This document shows, one piece after another, positions 20,848 through 31,682 of a DNA stretch of 64,000 bases (within the stretch, counting starts at the first letter, position 1; every line of letters begins with the position of its first letter). The DNA is from Methanosarcina sp. ERenArc_MAG2 (GTDB lineage Archaea; Halobacteriota; Methanosarcinia; Methanosarcinales; Methanosarcinaceae), in contig JAMXHR010000002.1 in assembly GCA_023955635.1 (NCBI GenBank), positions 186,001 through 250,000 of the forward strand, read 5' to 3'. The notes beneath the pieces were generated by a model that saw only the letters and a list, made by a program, of their open reading frames with translations, made no database searches and was not told the DNA's origin. The translations under genes were made by a program, and so were the position numbers.

Positions 20848-21375
20848 GTTTTATATTTATTTATCATGTTCTGAAAAAATTAAAATTGATCCTGAAGATA
20901 TTGGAGACTATCTCAATTCTCTAAAAGCCAATGTACCAAACTCGATGCATAAGGTCGTTGATGATATCCGCAAAAGAAGTGAGATAGAACTGGATGAATT
21001 ACTTAATTTTCTCTTTTACATGTCAGAAGAAAAAAGGTAGAAATAGAATGCATAAAAAAAGCTGTTGACATTAACTCTGCTAAAGATGATCTTTTATTGG
21101 CAAATGCAGACAATTGTATTTTTGTTGTTAATTTGAATGAAAAGGACACAGACAAAATAGGTTATTGGGAAATTGGGAACGCTTATGCTAAAAAACTAAA
21201 AATAATTGGTTATCACACTTCTAAATATAATATGTTTAGCGTTGAGCTAGAAAGATTAGTTGAACTAAAAAGTAGAGATACCTTACATTTTATAAAAATA
21301 ATTTCTTCTATATTAGAGAAGAGAGGTTATTATATTCCCAATATCCATTATTTTTTAAATAATTCTGCAAGTTGA
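20840..21375 (+). CDS. nucleoside 2-deoxyribosyltransferase-like protein, copy 1 (frameshift)
   Basis: The first frame stops at 21040, and the rest continues in another frame to 21375. One base added at 21030-21037 (A6GG) restores EEKRVEIECI as in the second copy. The protein (~178 aa) has YIYLSCSEKIKI at the start and a later ADNCIFVVNLNEKDTDKIGY then WEIGNAYAKKLKIIGY, the pattern of the deoxyribosyltransferase/DRHyd fold with the conserved Glu of the E-x-G-x-A motif. This fold hydrolyses or transfers nucleotide glycosidic bonds and is used in several immune systems. It overlaps the upstream TM gene. Confidence 0.65.
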
Positions 21376-21490
21376 AAATTTAACGATTATTAATTAGTTT
21401 GAGGAGTTTCTAAAAATAAATAAAATTTAAAAGTTTAGTCAAAGATAATTTGGATGATTTAATTTTTATTAAAAAAGATGGAGAATAAAG

Positions 21491-22074
21491 ATGGATAAGT
21501 GTTATATTTATTTATCATGTTCCGAAAAAATTAAAATTGATCCTGAAGATATTGGAGACTATCTTGATTCTCTAAAAGCCAATGTACCAAACTCGCTGCA
21601 TAAGGTCATTGATGATATCCGCAAAAGAAGTGAGATAGAACTGGATGAATTACTTAATATTCTCCATAACATGTCAGGAGAAAAAAGGGTAGAAATCGAA
21701 TGCATAGAGAGAGCTGAAGATTTAGATTCTGCTAAAGAAAACCTCTCATTGGCAACTGTAGACAATTGTATTTATGTTGCTAATTTAGATGAAAAGGACA
21801 CAGATAAAATAGGTTATTGGGAACTTGGGAATGCTTATGCTAAAGAAATAAAAATAATTGGTTATCACACCGGTAAATCCAATAAGTGTGACGATGAGCT
21901 AGAAAGGACAGTTTTGCAAAAAAGTAGAGATGTGTTTCATTTTATGAAACTTCTTTCATTATATTGGAAAAAAGAGGTTATTCAATTCCTAATAATCATT
22001 TTTTAGCAAAGAGAAGAAAATCTTGGAATAATGTTAGAAACGTAATTAATAACTGTACAGATAATCAAAAATGA
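21491..22074 (+). CDS. nucleoside 2-deoxyribosyltransferase-like protein, copy 2 (frameshift near C-terminus)
   Basis: This is a tandem duplicate of the preceding gene, including its ribosome-binding region (TGGAGAATAAAG before the ATG). The first 155 residues align almost gaplessly with copy 1, with the VDNCIYVANLDEKDTDKIGY and WELGNAYAKEIKIIGY blocks. Read directly it ends at 22006, but one more T at 21954-21956 continues as FIILEKRGYSIPNNHF, matching copy 1, to a stop at 22074. It has the same catalytic Glu. Two slightly different copies side by side suggest a heteromeric or diversified sensor/enzyme pair. Confidence 0.65.
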
Positions 22075-22262
22075 ATACAATATAAAATTGTTGTCTTATA
22101 TAAGATGTATGACTTATTTCAAAAAAGATCTAATCTTCATCATCCGATTTATTTACTTATAATGAAACAGTCTGTGCTAATAAATATAAATAGTTTAGCA
22201 GTAAGAACTGTAATAAAACGAAGATATTAATTTGGAAAAAATGAAGCATTTTCCATGTACAT

Positions 22263-25200
22263 ATGATATATTTAGAACTAACGAGGGCTATGATGTCTGA
22301 TAATCGCATTAGATACAATGCAAAAAAGTTAAAGCAGGAAGGTATAGAATTCTATAGAGAAGGGAAGTGGGGCGAGGCTTTAGCTACACTTAATAAATCT
22401 ATGGATGATTATCAAGAAATCGGTAATTATAAAGGAATGATCATCTCTTCAAATATAATTGGGAACATATATCGAGATAAAGGAGAATTGGAAAAAGCAC
22501 TTAAACATTATCAGGAAAGTTTAGATATTGCTTCAGAATTTAATGATAGGGAAGAAATCTCAATTGCACTCAACATAATTGGAAATTTGTATCGAGAAAA
22601 AGAAGAGTGGGAGGAAGCCTATAGTTATTACGAAAGAGGCATTAATGTAGCAAAAGAGATTGAAGATGAAAATGAAAATAAAGAGCAGATACTCGTTTCT
22701 CTAAACAGCATGGGTGATTTATGCAGGAAAATGGGGAACTTGAGTGAGGCAAAAATAGAGTACAAAAAGAGCCTTCAACTCGCTGAGGAATCAAAAAATG
22801 ATAAGGGGATATTTATTTCTTATTGTAAAATTGGGTATTTAAGTAGAATTTGTGAAAAATGGAAAGAGGCTGTTTTTTATTATGATAAAGCTCTTCAAAT
22901 CGCTCAAAAAATTGGAGACGAAACTGAAATATTAAGTTCTTCACTTATCATTTATTATTTATCTCAAAATCACGAAATAGAAAACCAAGAACACTACTCC
23001 CATATTAAAAATGAAATTAAGAAAATTATTCAAACTTTTGAATCTAGTGAAGCTCGTTTAATTAAAATAAGCTTAGAATATGATTATGAGCGAAACGAAG
23101 AAAGATGGCAAGAAGCATACAATAAATATAGAAAAAATTTGAAAGATATCAGAAGTTCTATTAAGAGAAAGATAGACATTAATGATGTAACACTTGCAAA
23201 TGAAAAAAGCAATGAGGCCGATAATTGGGAAGAGAAACTTAAGTTAAATCTTGAAATTCTAAAATATGCTAAAGTAGAACAAAATCAAGAGGATATATTA
23301 AATTCTTTTAAAAAAATAGGAAATTTGTACAAAAATAAAGGATATTTTGAGCAATCTCTCATCTACTACAAAGAAGGCTTAGTGCTTGCACGGGAACTTG
23401 GAACTAATAAAGAAGCTATGACTATATTAAATACCATCAGTGAAATATATAGGGAGGAACAAGACTTAGATAAGTCAATAACAACATATAATGAGAGTCT
23501 GCAGATCTCTAGATTCCTAGTTGACCAGAGAGAGACTTATAACTTATTGAAAATCATTGGCGATTTACATAGTAGCAAAAAAGAATGGAAAGAAGCATTT
23601 CATTATTATAAAGAAAGTTTAAATCTCGCTCAAAGTTTAACTGCAGAAAACGTTTTTAATGGTCACGATATTCTTGACTCCTTGAAGAGAATATGTAATT
23701 TATATCAAAATTGTACTGATATTGAAAATGAACTTCTTTATAGAGAAAGAGTTCAGAAGATTGCTAAAAATTTTAATTATGACACAGAAACATCTAACTT
23801 AAATAGAATAATATTTCTGAATCAGAAAGTTGCATCTTTCCATAGAGGTAATAATAATTCTGCTGAAGCTCTCAAATATTATAGAAAAAATTTAGAAATA
23901 TTTGAGAGGTTAAATGACCTTAAAAGAGAATTAATAACATTTTCTGAGATTGGAGACTTGTATAGAGATCAAGAAAGGTGGGAAGAAGCTAACGAATACT
24001 ATGTAAAAAGCTTAAATTTATCCAAAGCGATTGATTACCAAGAAGGTATTTCTCTTAATTTTAAGAATATTGGAGATATATATAGGGTAACTGAACAATG
24101 GGAAAAGTCTTATTTTTATTATCATGAAGGATTAAAAATTTCTGAAACATTTAGTTACAAAAACAAAATTGTATTTTTTTAAATTTAATGGGAGATTTAT
24201 ACAAAGATCAAGGATTTTTGGATAAGGCAGTTGATTATTACGAAGCGTCGTTAAATGTTATTGATAACATATATAAGTGTCAAAGCTACGAAGTGTCAAT
24301 TAATTTTGATGATAATATACATGAAAATCGTGGGGAATTTGACGATGCTTTGGAATTTTATAAAAACTGTGATAAAAGTATTCAAACCTACGTGTCTCTC
24401 AGCAGAATTGGTGATGTTTATAAAGATAAAATGGATTGGGATAATGCTATTAAATATTATATCATAGCTAAGGAAATTGTACAAAAGCTTGATAAGAGTG
24501 ACGAAATACACCTCATATCGGATAAAATCAATAATTTATATAAGCATGAAGTTAAAAAAGGAACAGAAAATTATGAGGACCTAATAAATAATAAAACGAA
24601 TAAAGAGAATAAAGCTAAAAACTCATCTGTACAAATTTCTCAAAACAGTACAAAATTGTCAAAAGAGATTAATAACTTTAATATACAATCGAATGAAGTT
24701 TTTGACCAAGCTGAACTTGATCTCACTCAAGTTATAAGTGAGTCTTTGTATATATTTGATAAAGTATATGCAAATAATAATAAAGCATGGTATGAGTTGA
24801 AGCAATATTGTAAAAGATGCTTAGAGACATTCAACCAAACTAAGTCTAGAAAAGAGCTCTATATACCTATGATTGTTCTTGGTAATCTTTATAGTAAGCA
24901 AAAAAACTTTGAAACATCTATTTTCTGTTATGAAGAATCTTTAAAAATTTCAATTGAATTAAATGACACTAAATTAAAAATTAACTCAATGATGACTCTT
25001 GCAAATATTTATGAGATAATTGGTAAATGGAAAAATTCTTTAAAATATTTAGGAAAGTGCATTTATTTATCTAGAACGATAAACGATTACAAAATAAGAT
25101 TGAATATTATTAGGAAAATCGGAAATTTGTATCTAAACCAACGTGTATGGGACAAATCTTTAAAAAATTATAAGCTAAGTTTAAAGATATCAAAAATCAA

Positions 25201-28001
25201 TGAGGACAAAAATGAGGAACTGCAGTCTTTAAAAAAATTGGAGACTTATATCGTAATCTTGGTAATTTGGATGAAGCGCTCAAGAGTTATAAAGAAGGTC
25301 AGGATATAGCTGAAACTATAGATAATAACTTAAAAATTTCATATCTTTCTTTTATCATCGGAACTTTGTTAAGAGATCAAGGCGAAATAAAAAGTGCAAT
25401 AGAGTCTTATGAATATAGTTTGAAATTTGCTCAAAAAACAAATATGATCAGTTATTAGCAGAAATCTATAATGAATTTGGATATCTTTTCCAGGATATTG
25501 GAGATTGGAAAAAAGCAAAATACTATTATACAAAGAGCTTAAAAATATCGAAGAAACTAAATTATAAAAAAGAAATTTCCGTTTCCTTAAATTATCTTGG
25601 AAATTTACATCAAAATATAGGAGAATGGGAAGTAGCAGAAAAGTTTTTTGCTGAGAGTTTAAGAATCTCTACAAATTTAAATTATAAAAATGGGATTTCA
25701 GTTACTTATAAAAATACAGGAAATCTTTGTAGAAATACCGGGAAATTAGATAAATCATTTTCAGATTACAAAGACGGATTAACCTTTGCTCAAGAACTTG
25801 GTAATCAAAAAATGATTTCCAATTGCTTGAATGGAATTGGAAATCTATTTCAAAATAAGGGAGAATGGGAATTTGCACTAAAATGCTACAAGTTAAGTTT
25901 GGAGTTTGCCCAAAAGATTAATCATAAAAAATCAGTTTATGAATCACTAAATAGTACAGGGGATTTATTTAGAGATAAAGGTGAGTGGGAAGCAGCTGAG
26001 GAACATTATAATACTTGTCTAGAGATTTGCTTCGAGATAGGGTATAGAAAGGGAACTTCAATAATTTATAATAATTTAGGACATCTACATCAAAATAGAG
26101 GTTTATGGGGAGAAGCTATAAAATTTTATCAGAATTCTGAAGATATATCCACAAGACTAGGCTATAAAGAAAGACTCTCGATAGTATATAATAGCCTTGG
26201 ATATTTATATAAGCAAAAAGGAGAATTGAAAAACTCAGAAAAGTACTTTATGAAAAGTATAGCTATTTCTAGAAATCTCGGATTTAGGAAAGAAATTTTA
26301 AAAAGTTACAACCAATTAGGGGATTTATACAGAAACAGGGGAAAATGGAGAAAAGCATATAGACTTTTAAATCTTAGCTCAGATTTGGCTAAGGAACTTA
26401 AAGATAGAAAAGGTATGGCTTGCTCTGATCATTATAAGGGTTTATATTCTCGAAACATGGGGGATTGGGAAGATTCTTTAATTTATTATAATAAGAGTTT
26501 GGAGATTTTTGAAAATCTTGGGTATAAAAAAGGAATCTCGGAGTCGTATCGGAAAATTGCAAATTTGTATAGGGACTGTGGGATGTGGGCACAGTCTCTT
26601 AAAAATTACAAAATCAGTTTAAATATAACGCTACAAATTGGATATAAATTAGGAACCTCACGATGTCTGAGAAATATTGCTAATATGTATAGAGATAGAG
26701 GAAGATGGGACGATGCACTTAAATTCTATAAATTTAGCTACCGTCTTTCGGAAGAAATTGGTTATCAGTTGGGGCTTTCTAGATGTCTTAGAGATATGGC
26801 TATATTGTATGAGGGAAGAGGCGAATTAGAAAAAGCATCTAGTAAATATGATGAAAGCATAGAAATATCAAAAGCTATACAGGATGATAAAGGTACAAGT
26901 GTTTCTTTTAACTTGTTATCAGGGGTTAATATAAAAAAAGGAGACTTAGAAGAAGCAAAACAAAATATTAAAGAGTCATTTAAATCAGCTAAGGGAGCAA
27001 CTCCTATTTTAATTCTTTCGATTCAACTAAATAATGCGAAATTATTAAGCCTTAATAATAATCATGAATCTGCAATAAAAATACTCAATTTGGCTAATAA
27101 ATTAGTTGGAAAAATAAAGGCTGAACCTCAGCAAATGGACATATTAGAAAAACTTGGAATGGTTTACACAAATAGATATGCAATTGATAACAAAAAAAGT
27201 GATTATGAATGTGCGACGAAATATCTAGAAAAGGCATTGAAAATGTCCAATAGATTGAAGATACCTTTAATTGAAGGAATTATTACTAGAGGACTTGGAA
27301 TTTTAGAGGCAAACAGGTGCTATATTTATCAAAAAGAAGAAAATTCTGATAAAATAAACGAATCTATAAATGCAGCTAAAAATTTATTTTTGAATTCAGT
27401 TGAAATCCTGTTGAAACAAGATTCTTCCTTCGAATTACAAAAAACATTATTTGAATATTCAAGATTTTTGTATAAAACAAAGAATTATATTGATGCAGAA
27501 ATTATTATAAAATCTGTTATCTTTGATGCAATAAATAGTAAAAATTATGAATTATTAGTTAAAGGATATCTGCTACTTGGTGATCTAGAATTAAAGAAGG
27601 AAGATATTACAAGAAATGCGATATCAAAGATTGATATAAATACAGTAGAATATATGATAGAAAGTATAATTTCAGGTCAAAAGATTCATTTTGATCAAAA
27701 TGAAATCTACTTTAATAGTAAACTTATGCAGTACGATACTTATGAATGTTATTTAAAAGCATTGGAAAATGCAGACTTTGACTCAGCTATTTATATGAGA
27801 ACTTGTTATCAGTTGATATTCCGAATGCAAAAGATGAACAAAAACGAATTAGAATCATTTATAGAACTGTTGAGAGACCAAAATAAAGACCAATATTTTG
27901 ATACATTTCTTGAATCATTGAAGGCTAAAATCAACGGTGAAGATTATACCCCTACAGACCTCCCCATCAGTTTAATGGAAGAACTTAAAAATTTCAATTA
28001 G
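22263..28001 (+). CDS. giant TPR-repeat protein, about 1,913 codons (three frameshifts)
   Basis: Pieces at 22263-24182, 24188-25309, 25267-25458 and 25812-28001 plus the frame between them form one protein. The three breaks are at T run 24174-24180 (7), A run 25231-25237 (7) and A run 25433-25438 (6); adding one base to each gives continuous 40-residue TPRs (IGNLYRDKGEWEEALKYYEE, SLKIAKEIGDKKGISISLNN type). The last ~300 residues are less regular and helical. No catalytic domain is seen. ATG-ATG at 22290 with GAGG before it is an alternative start. It follows the deoxyribosyltransferase-like pair on the same strand and may be the sensor or scaffold of that module. Confidence 0.7.
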
Positions 28002-28156
28002 GGTATTTTTGGTGCTCCCTCATTAATTAGTTGGTATTTTGACATGCTTGTAACTTAGGAATCGTCACAGAACAAACTATGCACAGTTTTCGATTGGATG
28101 CCTTGATTTTCAAGATCAACATCACCAATTGAAAATGAACTTTCTGAAAAATATGC

Positions 28157-28282
28157 CTAATTTATTTTGTGACAGTTACTTAGCAATTCTGTTAATGTCC
28201 ATTTACTTTTTGTAATTCCAGATTTTTCTGCAGGTGTCTTCTTTTCCACGATTCTGTTTTCTATTTCTTCTGCTAATCCCAT
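28157..28282 (-). pseudogene. remnant of IS1-like transposase C-terminus
   Basis: The 41-residue reading MGLAEEIENRIVEKKTPAEK, SGITKSKWTLTELLS resembles the end of the IS1-like transposase at 57471-58566 (NTPAREAGIIESKWTLRELL). No other part of that IS is next to it. Confidence 0.6.
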
Positions 28283-28317
28283 GTGATCTCTGCAAAAGTT
28301 AAAATGAGTGCAATAAA

Positions 28318-28593
28318 CCTACATTCGGCAGGTCGACAATTAATTTTCAATATTTTTGCTGATGGCGATTTTGAAATGATGCTCCATAATTGTGTGCAGT
28401 TGTTAGGTTTACATATGACCAATTATTAATTTCTCATACAAAACTTTAATGAAAAAATGATTCAGTACTTATATATGTCGTGGGAGTTGAGCCACACGTT
28501 AACCAACTTTAGACCCAATATATAGTTAGCTAATATTCAAAAACGGTATCGGAAAAATAGTCTGATTTTTAATGTCGACCTGCCGAAAGCAGG
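28318..28593. mobile_element. MITE family B, copy 1
   Basis: A 276-bp non-coding element with ends CCTACATTCGGCAGGTCGAC and, inverted, CCTGCTTTCGGCAGGTCGAC. ATAAA flanks both sides. A nearly identical copy lies at 51773-52048. Confidence 0.9.
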
Positions 28594-28643
28594 ATAAAAG
28601 AAAAAATTTAGGTTTTTAGGACACTAAAGGCAGGTCAAGCAAA

Positions 28644-29429
28644 CTAAAGAAAAAAGGTAGTAAAAAAGCAGTTTGTAGTCTTTATCTCCTCGTCTACCTG
28701 CTGCCTCTCCCACTCAGAATTTATAAGGCCATTGATAAAATCCTGGACTGACCCATGGCCGGATAATTTTTTTAATCTTTGGTTTGTCTCTTTGTCGAGC
28801 TTTAAATAAACAGGGAAAACACCTTCACATTTATTTACAACAACCCCACTTTTGATTTTTTCTATCGCAGCCATGCACTCAACATCGTTCATTTTTGCAA
28901 TGGCTATTATGTCCTTTATAGTTGCTTTTTTCATCAACTCTTGTCTACTCATTGCGCTTAATGTACAGATTTTTTCGACTGCATTGAAAAAAGCTGCATC
29001 ATTCTTTACTGTTCGAGGACTTATTCCAAACTCTTCCGCAATTTTTGCATCTGTTGTCAAAGTGCAACTATTGCACTTTGCTCTAACGCCGCCTCGACTG
29101 CTCTTTTCGAGGTTGTACTTCTTACCGATCAAGTAGGCTCTTGTGTCATTATTGATACTTCTTCGAGACAGTTGGTTATCAACCATCCAATCTATGACTG
29201 CTTCGCGGGAGTCGAATTCCTGTTCAATGAATGTGAATTCAATTCCATATTTGACACAAAGGCCGTACCGGTTATGTCCATCCACGAGTATACCATGATC
29301 CTTCCATAAAATCAATGGGTAGGCTTTATTAAAGCCATTTTCAAGGAGGTTCTTTTCGAGACTTGAGTATTCTTCTACATTCAGCGGTGCAATCAAATCT
29401 TTAAACTCTTGATCAACTATTATTTCCAT
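28644..29429 (-). CDS. ParB-like protein (ParB N-terminal and HTH domains)
   Basis: The 261-residue protein starts with a ParB/sulfiredoxin-type domain (FKDLIAPLNVEEYSSLEKNL; PLILWKDHGILVDGHNRYGL), followed by a helix-turn-helix (DAKIAEEFGISPRTVKNDA) and a C-terminal tail. This is the plan of ParB/Spo0J-related partition or regulatory proteins on plasmids. It is the last gene of the minus-strand replication operon of the element, 38 nt after the Topo VI A-like gene. No ParA partner is seen nearby, so a regulatory or nuclease role is possible. Confidence 0.75.
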   Translation of the reverse strand: MEIIVDQEFKDLIAPLNVEEYSSLEKNLLENGFNKAYPLILWKDHGILVDGHNRYGLCVKYGIEFTFIEQEFDSREAVIDWMVDNQLSRRSINNDTRAYLIGKKYNLEKSSRGGVRAKCNSCTLTTDAKIAEEFGISPRTVKNDAAFFNAVEKICTLSAMSRQELMKKATIKDIIAIAKMNDVECMAAIEKIKSGVVVNKCEGVFPVYLKLDKETNQRLKKLSGHGSVQDFINGLINSEWERQQVDEEIKTTNCFFTTFFL

Positions 29430-29770
29430 ACCCTCTCACACCCTCATACGGCGTTCGTTTTCTTCCACTACTCTATAATCTCACTTAAACGCGCCCTGTC
29501 AGCTTCCTCTTGGTCCAATATATCCCAGAACTTCCACAAATCTATACTCGTTCGGATTTCATTCTCAAGCGTTTCCTGCAAAACTTTTGTGGGCAATGCG
29601 TCGCATTCCCATGAGTATTTACCGTATTTTCGAATGTATTCTGGAGAATTTGTGTCTTTAATTTTTACGTCATTAGGAGGTAAATTATACTCTATGGCTT
29701 GAGCTTTTGTTAGAGCAACAGGTCTGAACTCGAAGTCTGAAACACCCATTAGGCTTAGGAACAAAACATA

Positions 29771-31066
29771 TATAATTTCAATTATTTCTCTTACCATCTA
29801 TAATGTTTGTTAGAAGCCATTACAAATGATTAAAAGGAATCTAATTTGACGCTACGCATAAAATATCCGGAAGAAATTGAAACTCGAATGAAAGCATTTT
29901 ATGATAGTTTGAACGAGAAAGATCGGAGAAGATACGCAGCTATCGAAGCAATTAAATTAGGTCACGGAGGACAAATCTATATTAGTAGTGTCCTGGGCTG
30001 CCACTTTCAGACTGTCATGGCTGGAATTAATGAAATCACCAATGGTACAGAAACCCCAGAGGACAGAATTCGAAAGCCTGGTGGGGGTAAAAAGAAAATC
30101 ATCGACACGGTGGAAAATATCGATGAAATATTTTTTGATATTCTAAAAAACCATACGGCTGGAAGCCCTATGGATGAAGAACTAAAATGGACAAACCTGA
30201 ACCTTAAAGAAATTTCAAAGGTTTTTAAATCAAAGGGTATGAATATAACTCCCTATGTAGTAAAGCAGCTCTTAAAGAAACATGGTTTTGTAAAAAGGAA
30301 AATGCAAAAAGCTGTCACAATGAAAGACTCTAAAGATAGAAATGAGCAATTTGAGAGAATTCACGAGTTAAAGGAAGAGTACTCAAAAAGCGCTAATCCT
30401 ATTATCAGTATAGATGTAAAAAAGAAGTCATAGGTAATTTCTACCGTGATGGTAAAGTTTATTGTACCCACACAGTAAAGGTATATGACCACGACTTCAA
30501 TACATTTTCAGATGGGGTTGTAATTCCACATGGCATATACGATCTAAAAAGTAACGAAGGATACATCACTTTAGGAACCAGTAAGGACACAAGCGAGTTT
30601 TGTTGTGACTGCATTAAAGACTGGTGGGAAAAATACGGTAAAAACAAATATCCAAAAGCAAATAGCATTTTAACCTTAGCTGATGGTGGTGGAAGCAACT
30701 CAAGCAGGAATTATATTTTCAAGGAAGATATGCAAAAGATGGTAAATGAAATTGGAATTGAAATCAGAATGGCTCATTATCCACCATATACGTCGAAATA
30801 CAATCCAATAGAACACAGGTTATTCTGTCATGTTACGAATGCATGCAAAGGTACTGTTTTCAGCAATATTGAGGTGGTCAAAAGCCTTGTTGAGAAGACT
30901 TACACATCTACAGGACTCAAAGTGTTTTCGACTATAAAGGATAAAGTTTATGCCACGGGAAGAAAAGCAACTGAAAACTTCAAGGAAAAAATGAAAATTG
31001 TATTTGATGATTATTTAGGAAAATGGAATTACAGAGCAATTCCACAAGTGAAAAATTGAAGTTATA
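29771..31066. mobile_element. ISAzo13-type insertion sequence in the Topo VI A-like gene
   Basis: The imperfect terminal inverted repeats are TATAATTTCAATTATTTC at left and, inverted, TATAACTTCAATTTTTCAC at right. Both ends sit at a TATA, so a 2-4 bp TA-type duplication is likely. It is about 1.3 kb long with one transposase gene. Confidence 0.75.
29846..31059 (+). CDS. ISAzo13-family DDE transposase (frameshift)
   Basis: The TTG at 29846 opens an ISAzo13/Rhodopirellula-type transposase: RRYAAIEAIKLGHGGQIYIS, the basic RKPGGGKKK, then DDE residues in SIDVKKE, LADGGGSNSSRN and YPPYTSKYNPIEHRLF. The frame breaks at the A run 30418-30423 (6); one more A gives SIDVKKEVIGNFYRDGK and a 405-residue protein of normal length. 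Coding is opposite to the host gene it interrupts. Confidence 0.8.
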
Positions 31067-31682
31067 TTTGCAGCATTCCTTAGTGTCTCACAAATGCTAT
31101 CTATCATCATAAGGCCACTAGGGTCATGGTCTCCAACATACAGTACTATGCAGTGTTTCCCTGTTGCCTGAGCTGCTAGGAGCCTCTTAGAGATATCATA
31201 TAGAATTGTTTTTGAACAATTGCCTTTGTCTCCCGTTAGTGGAATAGTGTAAAATCGCGTAACTGACGCGACAATTTCATAAATTGCCATTTTTTCAATC
31301 ATTACTTCGATATAAACGTCTTGAGTGCTCATACGATTCAATTTATACATACTGAGGGTTTTTTCAATAGCAGAGGGTATACTATCCTCATAATACGGAA
31401 TATAGGATTCTCGGTTCCTGTCAACTATTGCTTTCCAGTCAATGACGCCTGACATTCTCGCATTGGCAATCAGTTTTATCAGAGCTTTGTAGTCTTCTTC
31501 CGTGTTCGTGGTTATATTTTTTGAGACGAGTTGGTAATGTACCTGCCTGCAGGTAAGCACTAAATTATTATCTGCATACTCCTTTATGATTTCCTGAATC
31601 GCACTCAACAGCCTCCTTGCGGGCTCCTTTGGCGTATAGTTCTTAAATTTTTCACATACCATTTTGCAAACCCCCTACTAGA

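Larger units (their letters stand above)
29468..31662 (-). pseudogene. Topo VI A / Toprim-like protein, interrupted by ISAzo13-type IS
   Basis: The N-terminal part (31662 to about 31067) has a winged-helix region (LVLTCRQVHYQLVSKNI) and the Toprim core VLYVGDHDPSGLMM. The C-terminal part (about 29770 to 29468) has FRPVALTKAQAIEYNLPPND then KYSWECDALP, as in topoisomerase VI subunit A. Removing the IS at 29771-31066 joins the two in frame (ETLRNAANI-YVLFLSL), about 300 codons. Proteins of this plan occur on plasmids and viruses; cleavage of DNA or a structural role in replication are possible. The insertion separates the last third and probably inactivates it. Confidence 0.75.
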
